Shown: positions 16,410 through 24,907, numbered from the stretch's first letter. The stretch: 64,000 nucleotides of DNA from an uncultured Sunxiuqinia sp. (GCF_947495665.1 NZ_CANLZV010000017.1:1-64000); one strand, 5' to 3'. Numbers and translations are program-made. The notes: a model not told the origin generated them from the sequence alone.

Positions 16410-18929
16410 CTAGAAGGACAAATTAAGAAAAACGGTTGGCGTAAACGGAATGGCTTCAGCATGCAGGTTTATGGAGACATCCTGTTCTTCGGGCAACACG
16501 ATAAAGTTCGCATACTTCAAATTGGAATGGTTCAAGACATTCAGAATCGAAATTCCGGCTTCAAGGGAAAAGGCTGGTGCAGCCCAACGATAAGTAGCTG
16601 CCAGATCCAACCGATTGTAATTCTGTTCCGACAGTCCGTCAACAGCCAGACGCGGGTCGGGAAAGCCAGAACCAAAAACATAACTGGAAGAAAGATGAAC
16701 CGGATCAAAATTCAGCAGAAGCGCCGCTTTCAACTCGTGGCGCTGATCATGCAAAGCCCGTTGAAAAGCCGTGCTTGCAAAATAATCAAAATGCTCCAGA
16801 GTCTCGCTCAAAGTATAGCTTATCCAGGCTTCGTGCCCTTTATATTCCTGTTTGATGAAGAAATCAAGTCCATGTATTTTACTCTCACCTTCATATAAAT
16901 TTGGCGCGGCAAACTGGTCTACATAACGCGTCAGTCCATCTGTGTTTTTTCGGAAAGCCTCCAGGCTCACCAGCAATTTATTCCGATGGAAACTTAAGCC
17001 AGCCACACCATGCGTTGCTTCCAAAACCGGAACAGCCTCCTCATCACAAACCGACCACAAATAGTGGTAGTTGCCCTCTCCGTCCACCAACGAACTACGT
17101 GTTATAAACTGGTTATGGCGTCCTGCTGCCAGGTTCAGTTTAAATCCTTTGCCCAATGCAAAGCCGGCCGAGAACCGTGGTTGCCAATACCATTTATTGA
17201 GGTTGATTGAATAATTTGAGCGTAAACCAAATTTAAGATCAACCCCCGATGTTACGGCAATGGCATCCTGCACATAAATATTCAAACGCGAGGCCTCAAC
17301 CTGATGATTGGTCAACTGCACCTGAAATGAATCTTCCTGAAATTGAATCGGGTTGAACACCCATTCCGCACCCCACTCCAGCTGATGGCGTTCGGCCAGC
17401 GCCTTTTGATGGCTAAGCCGCACTTTTGCTTCAGCTACGGCATTCCACAAAGTCTGATTTTTATTCAATACATTATCGAAGCCACCTGTTCCGGAACCAC
17501 GACCTTGTCCCCCCTGTCCGGAGGACTGGCGACCAATCGATCGCAAGGTTCTCACATCTTTATCCAGCTTCGAATACGCCGCGGACAATTTAGTCCGACT
17601 TCCATTTTCCCATTTCTTCTGAAAAAAGCCGGAAACAGCAAACTGCTTGTTATGCTCATGATCTTCGTAATCATACTGAGACTGCTCACTCTCCACATCC
17701 AAAGAATACGAAAAACGATCTTCGCCAAGTAAGGCGCTAATTCCGTAAGAATCCCCGTTGTTAGTGATCCCCGAATATTTCAGATTTAAATCGCGAAAAT
17801 TATAATCCGGAGAGATGGTCCGTTCGCTGATATTGCGCGAATTGCCGGAGCGACCGCTTCGAAAGGTCAGTTGCTCACTGTCATACAGTTCGTAATACGT
17901 TTGCCGAAACGCAAGCGTAAGTGCCGCTTGTTGAGCCACCGGCACACTCAACATCCCATTAAGCGTCATGTTATTAACACTCATTTTGACATGCGGACGA
18001 TGCCTGTCTCCATCAACGCCGGTAATGTTTACCAAACCACCAACCCGTCCGCCCTGATCAGCGCCATAAGCACCTTTAAGCACCTGAATATCCTTTGCCA
18101 TCAGCGGATTCACAGCACTGATGTTGTCGTTAAAATTCTTCATTCCGAACAAGGTAAACCCATCAAAAAGCACCTGGCTTTGCCCTTCATAACTTCCCCA
18201 AATAACCAAATCATTGGACTGTTCGCCTGCTGCCAGAATTCCGGGCTGCAACCGCAGCAGGTTGAAAACGGAATTATCGCCATTGCCGGGTAAAAACTGC
18301 GCAACCTGATGATTTAAGCGAAGTACTCCCGGCTTATTTCCAAGCTGCAGGGATCGCACAACCTTCACCCCTTTCACCTCAACTTCCTGAAGCTGATAAT
18401 TGGAAGGCCGCATTAGGAACTGATGTTTTGCTCCGGCTTCAACCAGCGTATCCAACATGAAGTAGCCAAGATAAGAGGCCTGCAAATGAAATTGTTTGTC
18501 CTCTCCAACAAAGGAGAAACTTCCGTTTTGATCACTGAGCAAACCTGTCCCGTTAATTTGAAGATGTGTGTAAGGCAACGATTCCGAACTTAGGTGGTCG
18601 TAAAAACCACCGCTCAAAACATAACTTTGGGGAATTGGATCTGCATGAAATTCGTAAAACAAATACACCGACCCTAATTTTTTATAAGCTGCCGGACGGT
18701 CTTTCAACAAAAAATCAAAGGCTTCCTCAGGCGAAGCAAATGCCTGCGAAACCGTCACATTAAACGTTGAAAAGTAGTGATCATCCAAAGAATATTGCAA
18801 TTCATAGCGCTCGCAAAGATCGATAAGAATACTGTTCAGGCTTTTTTCCTGATAATCCAGTTCAACTTGCTGCGCCAGGCTAAGCAAACATGAAAAGAGC
18901 AGTCCGAGCAATAACGCGTTCTTTTTCAA
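16410..18929 (-). CDS. FecA-type TonB-dependent outer-membrane receptor
   Basis: An 839-residue outer-membrane transporter and sensor. After a signal peptide (about 1-19) comes an STN domain (21-90; LDYQEKSLNSILIDLCERYELQYS), which in FecA-type receptors touches the FecR anti-sigma protein. A carboxypeptidase-like segment (about 103-172), a TonB plug (about 205-305; VFNLLRLQPGILA, QVLFDGFTLFG, GRVGGLVNITG) and a beta barrel ending FTPTVFLNLSF follow. It starts 6 bp after fecR in the order sigma-fecR-receptor, so it both takes up and reports an external ligand. No SusD gene is adjacent, which argues against a typical glycan-uptake locus; the ligand is unknown. Confidence 0.9.
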   Translation of the reverse strand: MKKNALLLGLLFSCLLSLAQQVELDYQEKSLNSILIDLCERYELQYSLDDHYFSTFNVTVSQAFASPEEAFDFLLKDRPAAYKKLGSVYLFYEFHADPIPQSYVLSGGFYDHLSSESLPYTHLQINGTGLLSDQNGSFSFVGEDKQFHLQASYLGYFMLDTLVEAGAKHQFLMRPSNYQLQEVEVKGVKVVRSLQLGNKPGVLRLNHQVAQFLPGNGDNSVFNLLRLQPGILAAGEQSNDLVIWGSYEGQSQVLFDGFTLFGMKNFNDNISAVNPLMAKDIQVLKGAYGADQGGRVGGLVNITGVDGDRHRPHVKMSVNNMTLNGMLSVPVAQQAALTLAFRQTYYELYDSEQLTFRSGRSGNSRNISERTISPDYNFRDLNLKYSGITNNGDSYGISALLGEDRFSYSLDVESEQSQYDYEDHEHNKQFAVSGFFQKKWENGSRTKLSAAYSKLDKDVRTLRSIGRQSSGQGGQGRGSGTGGFDNVLNKNQTLWNAVAEAKVRLSHQKALAERHQLEWGAEWVFNPIQFQEDSFQVQLTNHQVEASRLNIYVQDAIAVTSGVDLKFGLRSNYSINLNKWYWQPRFSAGFALGKGFKLNLAAGRHNQFITRSSLVDGEGNYHYLWSVCDEEAVPVLEATHGVAGLSFHRNKLLVSLEAFRKNTDGLTRYVDQFAAPNLYEGESKIHGLDFFIKQEYKGHEAWISYTLSETLEHFDYFASTAFQRALHDQRHELKAALLLNFDPVHLSSSYVFGSGFPDPRLAVDGLSEQNYNRLDLAATYRWAAPAFSLEAGISILNVLNHSNLKYANFIVLPEEQDVSINLHAEAIPFTPTVFLNLSF

Positions 18930-18935
18930 TTTCTC

Positions 18936-19832
18936 CTATTTCTTTGGGCTAATCCGGTATTCGTTTGGTCCCAGTTTTTCATACTGAAGCTTGTACAAGG
19001 TACAAATCATTTCCAGGATGTCTTCTGCATCTAGTTCAGAACGTACCATTCGGCTGGAAATGCTTGCCTGATAATTTCCATCGTTTAATAAATTTTCACC
19101 CTGAATGCTCACCCCATACTGCCGTTCCACTTCTTCCAAAACTTCCTTCAAGGGTCGGTCTCTAAAATTAAATTCATCGTTGATCCAGGCCGTCTCTGCC
19201 TGAACGTTAATATTCTGCTGCACGTCAAAGCCATCCCCCGCTTTCAATTCTGCTTTTTGGTTCGCCGTCAGAATCACTTCCGAACCATCCGCTTGCCCTA
19301 CCACTTTAACCTTGCCCGTTTGGCAGACCACCCGATACGATTCGTCCCGCGCATAAATGTTGAAACGGGTGCCCAACACCGAAGTCGTTGCTTTTTCTGA
19401 TTTCACCGAAAAACGGCTTCCCTTTTCGACCTTGAAAAAAGCTTCGCCATCTAAACTTAACTCCCGTGAAAAGCGCCACCAAAATGGATGATACGTCAGA
19501 CTTGAAACAGCGCTCATTTGTACAGCCGAACCATCCGGCAGCTCAACCATCAAAAGTTGCCCGGGCGAGCTTGTGACATCAACTGTATAAAGTCGCATGA
19601 CTCCAATCAAGCCAAGCAAAAGCAAAACCGATGCTGCCATGGCCAGACGCACAGCCGGTCGGCGAAACAAGCTGATCGATTTTTTCGAAGCCCCCGTTTC
19701 CAGCCGAGCCTCCATAGCCTTCCAAACCTCTTCCCGGTTTTTAACGTACGGAATCTCCAAATGCGTATGCAGCCGATCCAGCTCAGCCAGAATATCATTT
19801 GATCGATTGGTATGGTTACTGCCGTTTTTCAT
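18936..19832 (-). CDS. FecR family anti-sigma factor
   Basis: A 298-residue inner-membrane regulator. The N-terminal cytoplasmic part (about 1-58) would hold the sigma factor. Residues about 61-80 (VRLAMAASVLLLLGLIGVMR) are the membrane span. The periplasmic FecR domain (about 88-190) contains VELPDGSAVQMSAVSSLTY, LDGEAFFKVEKG and TSVLGTRFNIYA, and a C-terminal DUF4974 domain (about 222-295; FNFRDRPLKEVLEEVERQYG) follows. Its start overlaps the sigma stop by 4 bp and its stop lies 6 bp before the receptor start, so all three are translationally coupled. Binding of receptor STN domain to the periplasmic part would release or activate the sigma factor. Confidence 0.93.
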   Translation of the reverse strand: MKNGSNHTNRSNDILAELDRLHTHLEIPYVKNREEVWKAMEARLETGASKKSISLFRRPAVRLAMAASVLLLLGLIGVMRLYTVDVTSSPGQLLMVELPDGSAVQMSAVSSLTYHPFWWRFSRELSLDGEAFFKVEKGSRFSVKSEKATTSVLGTRFNIYARDESYRVVCQTGKVKVVGQADGSEVILTANQKAELKAGDGFDVQQNINVQAETAWINDEFNFRDRPLKEVLEEVERQYGVSIQGENLLNDGNYQASISSRMVRSELDAEDILEMICTLYKLQYEKLGPNEYRISPKK

Positions 19833-20323
19833 TTTACTTTAATTTTCGATTTTAAATCGTCAAGGGCATATTTCATCCGCTTTTCAACCGCTTTGACGCT
19901 GATGCGCAAGCGCTCTGCAATTTCATGGTATTTCAAACCATCCATCCGGCTCATTAAAAAAACCACCCGCTGCTTTTCGGATAAGCCCGCCAGGACCTTT
20001 TCATACTTTTGCTGCAGCTCTTTGTATTCCAACTCCTCTTCGGGCGAAACATCCTGTAACTTGAAGCTCAACGCGCTTTTATAATTCAACTCCAGCTTTT
20101 GCCGGCGATAATGAGAAATAAATTCATCGCTTGCCATTTTATACAGCAGGCCAACCGTCGCTTTCGGATGATAATCCGGCTGTTTTTCCCACAGGTGCAT
20201 GAACACCTCCTGTGCCAAATCTGTTGCCAAATCTGCATCGCCCGACCGGTAATAAATGTAATTACGAATGGCATCGAAATGCTGGTCAAACAACTTTTTA
20301 AAATCTTGTCGTGTCAAGGTCAA
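19829..20323 (-). CDS. ECF RNA polymerase sigma factor, FecI-like
   Basis: A 164-residue sigma-70 family protein with only regions 2 and 4. Region 2 is at about 6-75 (LFDQHFDAIRNYIYYRSGDADLATDLAQEVFMHLWE; the DLAQEVF helix touches core polymerase). Region 4 is at about 105-160 (LSEKQRVVFLMSRMDGLKYHEIAERLRISVKAVEKRM, the -35 reading helix-turn-helix). It is the first gene of the sigma-fecR-receptor operon. A bipartite motif 87 bp upstream is repeated before the Gln-rich gene at 16.3 kb, so the sigma factor probably drives both units and itself. Bacteroidota ECF factors of this type often serve glycan or metal uptake; the stimulus here is not known. Confidence 0.94.
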   Translation of the reverse strand: MTLTRQDFKKLFDQHFDAIRNYIYYRSGDADLATDLAQEVFMHLWEKQPDYHPKATVGLLYKMASDEFISHYRRQKLELNYKSALSFKLQDVSPEEELEYKELQQKYEKVLAGLSEKQRVVFLMSRMDGLKYHEIAERLRISVKAVEKRMKYALDDLKSKIKVK

Positions 20324-20409
20324 CTTGTCTTGGTTTCGAAACTCCTTTCTTTGTCCATGCGGCTATTCGCCCTGAAAAGTTAAGCAATATTCGCTGCTTT
20401 TCATTCCTT

Positions 20410-20441
20410 AACCGTTTAAAAAGCATTTTACCCTACCTTGC
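20410..20441 (-). promoter_or_regulatory. Putative ECF sigma promoter, site B (sigma operon)
   Basis: Read leftward: GCAAGGTAGGGTAAA, 12 bp, CGGTT. It is identical in both blocks and in spacing to site A at 16285-16316. It stands 87 bp before the sigma start, consistent with autoregulation. The opposite strand faces the DUF1460 gene, whose own TATTTTTG element is at 20452-20459. Confidence 0.75.
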
Positions 20442-20451
20442 ATTCGGAATA

Positions 20452-20459
20452 TATTTTTG
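20452..20459 (+). promoter_or_regulatory. Candidate -7 element of the DUF1460 gene
   Basis: TATTTTTG matches TAnnTTTG and lies 28 bp before the chosen ATG at 20488. It adjoins the divergent ECF motif, so the two promoters may interfere. Confidence 0.45.
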
Positions 20460-20487
20460 TATTTTCAGAACGCCAAATCAACCGGAT

Positions 20488-21369
20488 ATGAAAAAAGTAA
20501 CTTATCTCCTCTACGGCTTTCTTTTTATGGTGGCTTGTCAACAGGTGAACAAGGAAAAAGCCAACGCATCAACACCTGTCAAACAGCATGTATTGTGCGA
20601 ACGTGCAGACAGTTTGAAGTTTGAATCGGTCGTGGCCCATTTTTCTGACGTTTCCTCCATGGACATGCCCCAATTGGTTGCCGAAGTTGGCAAGCAGTTT
20701 TTAGCTGTGCCTTATGTGGCTCAAACGCTGGAGCATGGCGAGGATGAGCCATTGACCATTGAGCTGGAAGGACTGGACTGCACCACCTTTGCCGAAACGG
20801 CTCTGGCGCTGGCCCGCACACTAAAAAAAACAAATCCGGACTTCTCTCAGTTTGCTCATGAGCTTGAAACCATCCGTTATCGAAACGGAAAGCGGGAGGG
20901 CTACACTTCACGTCTGCATTATTTTAGCGACTGGATTTTTGACAACCAGCAAAAAGGGATCGTCAGTCAGCCGGCCAGCAGCTTTGGGCAAGCGTTGGAT
21001 TTGACGGTTAATTTTATGTCGACCCACCCGGACAGCTACCCGGTACTAAAAGCCAATCCCAAGCTGGTACAAACACTTGCCGGACAGGAAAAAGCCATTT
21101 CCGGGCGGAGCTACTATTTTATTCCCAAAGAAGAAGTTGAAAAGCAGGAAGCAAACCTGCAGGAAGGTGACCTGGTGGGCTTAGCTACCAGCATTGCGGG
21201 CCTGGATGTTACCCATGTCGGGATTGTTGTTGTAGTTAATGGACGCCGGCATTTAATGCATGCTTCCACTTCAGCAATGCAGGTCGTTATTTCTGAAGAG
21301 CCGTTGGCAGACTTCCTTCAGGCTAAAAAAAGTTACACCGGCCTTTTGGTTGCCCGTCCGCTTGATTAG
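20488..21369 (+). CDS. DUF1460 lipoprotein, amidase-like NlpC/P60-fold hydrolase
   Basis: A 293-residue protein starting MKKVTYLLYGFLFMVACQQ, a lipoprotein signal with Cys17. An upstream in-frame start would add 59 residues but would bury this signal, so I used the ATG at 20488. The body is DUF1460, annotated as N-acetylmuramoyl-L-alanine amidase-like. It has a papain-like arrangement with the likely nucleophile in LEGLDCTTFAETALALART and a His in DVTHVGIVVVVNGRRHLMHAS. YTSRLHYFSDWIFDN is another family mark. It probably acts on cell-wall peptides in the periplasm. It diverges from the ECF sigma operon; whether it belongs to that regulon is unclear. Confidence 0.87.
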   Translation: MKKVTYLLYGFLFMVACQQVNKEKANASTPVKQHVLCERADSLKFESVVAHFSDVSSMDMPQLVAEVGKQFLAVPYVAQTLEHGEDEPLTIELEGLDCTTFAETALALARTLKKTNPDFSQFAHELETIRYRNGKREGYTSRLHYFSDWIFDNQQKGIVSQPASSFGQALDLTVNFMSTHPDSYPVLKANPKLVQTLAGQEKAISGRSYYFIPKEEVEKQEANLQEGDLVGLATSIAGLDVTHVGIVVVVNGRRHLMHASTSAMQVVISEEPLADFLQAKKSYTGLLVARPLD

Positions 21370-21382
21370 CCAATTTTGTTTT

Positions 21383-21440
21383 GGTGTAATCAGGAACGGC
21401 TCCTCGGCATTTCCGATAAACAGCCGTCCTTGATTACTCC
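21383..21440. repeat. Imperfect inverted repeat between convergent genes
   Basis: Arms of 19 bp at 21383-21401 and 21422-21440 match at 16 of 19 positions (shared cores GTAATCA and ACGGCT) around a 20-nt spacer. It lies between the DUF1460 and glycerophosphodiesterase stops. No T run follows either arm, so it is not a standard terminator; it may still end or protect transcripts. Confidence 0.6.
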
Positions 21441-21478
21441 AAAAGAGACCTCCATCGAGAGGATAAAACCGGAGAAGG

Positions 21479-22255
21479 TTAATTCTTTGCTTCCAGTTGC
21501 TCCAGCAACCAGGCCGGCCGGTTCGTGGTAATTGCCATAATTCCCAAATCAACCAATCGTTTGGCTTCCTCCGGATCATCCACGGTCCAGCACAACACAT
21601 CCAAATCAAGCTGATCGGCCAGCGCCATCACATCCTGATCTACAATGCGGTAATGCAAGTTCACCCCATCCAGTCCAAGCTTGGCAGCTTCCTCCAAACG
21701 CTCCGACAGACCTTCTTTTTTCGAGCTCAGCCAATAGCAGGCATTGGACGGAAAAGCTTCTTTAGTAGCCAAAATGGTTTCCCAGCCAAAAGCGATGAAT
21801 ATGGCTTGGTCTGCTTTCCCACTGGCAGCTACTGCCCTTTTTAAAGCGGGCAACACTTCGGGCCCACATTTAATCTCAACCACCAGTTTTTTACCTTTCG
21901 GAACGGTCTCGAAAACTTCGGAAATGAAAGGTATTTTCTCCCCTTTATACTTAGAATCTTTCCACTGCCCCACATCCAGTTTGCGCAGGTCTTTCGCATT
22001 CGTTTCTGCAATCACCAAATCCTGACCTCCGGTGCGCTTCGTGGTATGATCATGACACACAACCACCTCCCCGTCTTTGGAAAGATGTATATCGATTTCA
22101 ACAGCATCGGCATCCAAAGTCCAGGCCAGGTCGGCTGCAGCTACTGTATTTTCAGGAGCAAGGTACGAGGCGCCACGATGCGCTACAATTTGAGTTTGTG
22201 AAAAGGCCGGGCAGGCTGCCAGCCAAAGCAAGAAGGAATAGGTTAACTTTTTCAT
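21479..22255 (-). CDS. Glycerophosphodiester phosphodiesterase, exported
   Basis: A 258-residue GDPD-family TIM barrel that hydrolyses glycerophosphodiesters, such as glycerophosphocholine, to sn-glycerol 3-phosphate and an alcohol. A signal peptide (about 1-19, AFSQ) directs it to the periplasm. The catalytic core is visible: AHRGASYLAPENT (His26, Arg27), then DAVEIDIHLSKDGEVVVCHD with the metal ligands Glu and Asp and the second His. LVVEIKCGPE and the C-terminal LCWTVDDPEEAKRLVDLGIMAITTN follow. Length and motif spacing match bacterial GlpQ/UgpQ-type enzymes. It is a single gene, convergent with DUF1460 and divergent from the acyltransferase. Confidence 0.93.
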   Translation of the reverse strand: MKKLTYSFLLWLAACPAFSQTQIVAHRGASYLAPENTVAAADLAWTLDADAVEIDIHLSKDGEVVVCHDHTTKRTGGQDLVIAETNAKDLRKLDVGQWKDSKYKGEKIPFISEVFETVPKGKKLVVEIKCGPEVLPALKRAVAASGKADQAIFIAFGWETILATKEAFPSNACYWLSSKKEGLSERLEEAAKLGLDGVNLHYRIVDQDVMALADQLDLDVLCWTVDDPEEAKRLVDLGIMAITTNRPAWLLEQLEAKN

Positions 22256-22358
22256 TGTATTAATTCAATTTATAAAATAATGACAACAGAATATTTATGA
22301 TTGTCCGAAGTTGTCAATTTATGCTGAAACTATCCACAAAGACTTCTTAAAAAAATCT

Positions 22359-22366
22359 TAATTTTG
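22359..22366 (+). promoter_or_regulatory. Candidate -7 element of the acyltransferase gene
   Basis: TAATTTTG fits TAnnTTTG and lies 21 bp before the ATG. No -33 element is clear. Confidence 0.35.
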
Positions 22367-22387
22367 CATGATTTGAAGTAAATAAAC

Positions 22388-23305
22388 ATGGGTAAATTTC
22401 TCAACAACCTTATCGTCCTCTTTTTAAAAGCCTTTTCGCACCTGCCTTTTCCTTTGTTGTACCTGATCAGTGATATTGCCTTTGTTCTCCTTTTTCACAT
22501 TATCGGGTACCGAAAAGCCGTTGTCTATTCCAATCTTCGCAACTCATTTCCGGAAAAAACGGAAGAGGAAATTGACCGCATTGCCCGCGAATATTACCAT
22601 CATTTGTGCGATGTTTCGTTCGAATCGATTAAGCTGCACAGCATGAGCGAAGAAGAGTTGAACAAGCGCTTGAAGGTTTATGGGGTTGAAAAAATGGAAG
22701 CCTACTTCAAACAGCAAAAAAGCATCATTGTACTGGCCATGCACTACAACAACTGGGAATGGGGAGCTTCGGTACAACGCCTTTCCAATCATCAATTCTT
22801 TATGGTTTACAACCCGGTACGCAACAATCCGGAACTGGAAAACTTCATCCTCAGTATTCGTGAACGTTTTGGAGGAATGTCTGTTCCTGTGCACAAATCG
22901 GCTCGAATGGCCATTCAGTTTGATCAAACCGAACATCCCGGGATTTTATGGCTCGGCGCGGATCAAACGCCGGCGCAGTCTTCCAAGTTCTGGACCATAT
23001 TTTTAAACCAGGAAACACCCTTTTTTAGCGGCCCCGAAAAGATTGCACACAAAACCAACCAACCCGTCTTTTTTCATCACACGAAAAAAGTGGGACGCGG
23101 AAAATATGAAATTATACTGACAGAGTTAATCGTCGAACCACGCCATGAAAAGCCGGAAACCATTTTGCTGACATACATTGATAAAATGGAAGAAATTATT
23201 CGTGAACAGCCTGCCTACTGGCTGTGGTCGCATCGCCGTTGGAAGCACCAACGTCCGGAAGACATTGCAATGATTGACCGCTTGCCAACAAAACCGAAAC
23301 AATAG
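22388..23305 (+). CDS. LpxL/HtrB-like lipid A acyltransferase family protein
   Basis: A 305-residue membrane-bound acyltransferase that probably adds a secondary acyl chain to lipid A or a related lipid. One N-terminal hydrophobic region (about 8-38) anchors it to the inner membrane. The catalytic H-x4-E motif is MHYNNWEWGA (His119, Glu124). VYNPVRNNPELENFI, GILWLGADQTP and the C-terminal QPAYWLWSHRRWKH are marks of the LPLAT/HtrB family. The gene has its own candidate promoter and is followed 41 bp later by a small coiled-coil protein. Acyl-chain and acceptor specificity cannot be read from sequence. Confidence 0.88.
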   Translation: MGKFLNNLIVLFLKAFSHLPFPLLYLISDIAFVLLFHIIGYRKAVVYSNLRNSFPEKTEEEIDRIAREYYHHLCDVSFESIKLHSMSEEELNKRLKVYGVEKMEAYFKQQKSIIVLAMHYNNWEWGASVQRLSNHQFFMVYNPVRNNPELENFILSIRERFGGMSVPVHKSARMAIQFDQTEHPGILWLGADQTPAQSSKFWTIFLNQETPFFSGPEKIAHKTNQPVFFHHTKKVGRGKYEIILTELIVEPRHEKPETILLTYIDKMEEIIREQPAYWLWSHRRWKHQRPEDIAMIDRLPTKPKQ

Positions 23306-23346
23306 AACAGCTTCAACAGCGTTTTGAACTACAAAACAACCCGCTT

Positions 23347-23913
23347 ATGAAACTACGGCTAATCTTCATTTTGTTCGTCCTCCTGAGTACAGCAATTCAG
23401 GCGCAAACGATGTTGGAGTCAGCCTTAAAGCAAGCCCGTTCGTCGGTTTTAAAAGCCAATACGGCAGCCGAAAAAGCAGCAGAGCACTTTCGTTTTCTGG
23501 AAGGTGCTTATGAAACCGCTGAAATAAACCAACACCTGCTCTTGGCCCGCGAAGATTTGGACAGCCTCATTACGTACAGTAAAAAGGCTGCCTACCAAAG
23601 TTCGGATGCCGCTTATTTTGCCGGAGAAGCCGGCGCTGAAGAACTAAAAACCCGCGCAGAAGAAATAAAAAAGCTACTTCAAAAAAGCACAAAAGCACAG
23701 GAGAGCGTGATGAAGAAAATTGACGAATTTATCAACTACGGATCGTACAACCTGGATAGCTACCTTAGCCTGCTGCTACAAGATTTCGAATTGGGACAAA
23801 CTAAACTTCAGGAGGCCAGCCGAAAACTGAAACAGGCACAGCAACAACTGAACAACACCGAAAACGCTCCCATCCGGTTGCAGCAAAACAATCCTGCGCA
23901 CCCCGTCAACTAA
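23347..23913 (+). CDS. Secreted helical/coiled-coil protein of unknown function
   Basis: A 188-residue protein I do not recognise. Residues 1-20 form a signal peptide ending IQAQ. The rest is almost wholly helical and heptad-like, rich in Ala, Glu, Lys and Gln: ESALKQARSSVLKANTAAEK, EELKTRAEEIKKLLQKSTKA and LQEASRKLKQAQQQLNN. Only the Pro-rich tail (QQNNPAHPVN) breaks it. A periplasmic coiled coil is the simplest reading. It follows the LpxL-like gene by 41 bp in the same direction, so it may share its transcript and act in the envelope. Confidence 0.7.
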   Translation: MKLRLIFILFVLLSTAIQAQTMLESALKQARSSVLKANTAAEKAAEHFRFLEGAYETAEINQHLLLAREDLDSLITYSKKAAYQSSDAAYFAGEAGAEELKTRAEEIKKLLQKSTKAQESVMKKIDEFINYGSYNLDSYLSLLLQDFELGQTKLQEASRKLKQAQQQLNNTENAPIRLQQNNPAHPVN

Positions 23914-24002
23914 GCCCCATTCAACCAGTAGAATAAGTGCACAAGCCAAACTTGCTTCAGACACTTTCAGGCTAATTGGGCATCGAAGTCAAAAACAGTT
24001 GC

Positions 24003-24010
24003 TACTTTTG
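24003..24010 (+). promoter_or_regulatory. Candidate -7 element of the dapF-like gene
   Basis: TACTTTTG fits TAnnTTTG, 36 bp before the chosen ATG at 24047. An upstream in-frame start at 23999 would overlap this element, which supports the later ATG. Confidence 0.45.
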
Positions 24011-24046
24011 TTACAAACCCTTTTGAGAACAAACAATTTTAATCCT

Positions 24047-24907
24047 ATGAAAAATTTTTTCGTTAAAACACATGGATTGGGTAACGACTACCTGGTGATG
24101 AACAGCCACGACATCAGCTTTGAGATGAACGTCGAAAACATAAAAACCATTTGCGATGTGCACTACGGAATTGGTTCAGATGGTATTTTGCTGCTTGTGG
24201 ACAGTGACCGGGCTGACTTTGGCCTGCGAATTCTGAATCCGGATGGATCAGAAGCTGAAAAAAGTGGCAATGGCTTGCGTATTTTTGCCAAATATTTGTT
24301 TGACTATGGCTATGCCAAAAGCAAAACTTTCAGCATCGATACCTTGGGCGGAGTGGTTTTTGCCGAAGTCATTGAAACAAAAAATGACAAAGCGTTTCTG
24401 ATTCAGGTTGACATGGGAGAAGCTATTTTTGAACCAGCCAGAGTTCCTGTGAAAAGTGAGCTTGAAGCGTGCTTGGATGAGGAACTACAACTAAAAGACC
24501 AGAGTTATCTAATCAACTGCGTATCAGTCGGCAATCCCCACTGTGTCATTTTAAAGGAAGAGCTGTCAGAAACTGAAATCCGGCAATACGGGTCTGAAAT
24601 TGAAAATCACCCCAAATTCCCGAACCGCATCAACCTGCAGTTTGCCAAAGTTTTGTCGCCCGACGAAGTGGAAATCCTTATCTGGGAACGTGGTGCCGGA
24701 TACACGCTGGCCTCCGGAAGTTCTTCCAGTGCAGTGGCTGCCGTGATGGTGAAAAAAGGGCTAACCAACCGCAACCTGACCATAAAAATGCCCGGAGGTA
24801 AGCTCAAACTGGAGATTGCAGAAGACTGGCAAATACGAATGACTGGAGAAGTACGAGAAATTGCTTCCGGTTACCTGAGTACCGAACTTTTGGAAGACTT
24901 AAATTAG
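24047..24907 (+). CDS. dapF: DapF-family epimerase with both catalytic Cys replaced by Ser
   Basis: A 286-residue protein of the PLP-independent diaminopimelate epimerase family, which converts LL- to meso-diaminopimelate using two Cys residues. The fold marks are clear: KTHGLGNDYLVM, GIGSDGILLL, NPDGSEAEKSGNGLR, NCVSVGNPHCVIL and WERGAGYTLASGSSSSAVA. In canonical DapF the two catalytic residues sit in CGNG and ACGSG; here they are Ser73 (AGT, 24263-24265) and Ser223 (TCC, 24713-24715). Such Ser/Ser members may be a distinct subfamily with weak or different activity. The next gene encodes DAP decarboxylase, which supports a lysine/peptidoglycan role. The start at 24047 gives the family N-terminus MKNFFVKTHGLGNDY. 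Confidence 0.85.
   Translation: MKNFFVKTHGLGNDYLVMNSHDISFEMNVENIKTICDVHYGIGSDGILLLVDSDRADFGLRILNPDGSEAEKSGNGLRIFAKYLFDYGYAKSKTFSIDTLGGVVFAEVIETKNDKAFLIQVDMGEAIFEPARVPVKSELEACLDEELQLKDQSYLINCVSVGNPHCVILKEELSETEIRQYGSEIENHPKFPNRINLQFAKVLSPDEVEILIWERGAGYTLASGSSSSAVAAVMVKKGLTNRNLTIKMPGGKLKLEIAEDWQIRMTGEVREIASGYLSTELLEDLN

Noticed and set aside
20311-20487. 59-residue extension of the DUF1460 protein
   Set aside because: It overlaps the sigma promoter region and would bury the lipoprotein signal.
21271-21609. Leftward frame across the inverted repeat, reading GGLFWSNQGRLFIGN
   Set aside because: It overlaps the ends of two good genes in another frame; the peptide seemed gene-like but matches nothing I know.
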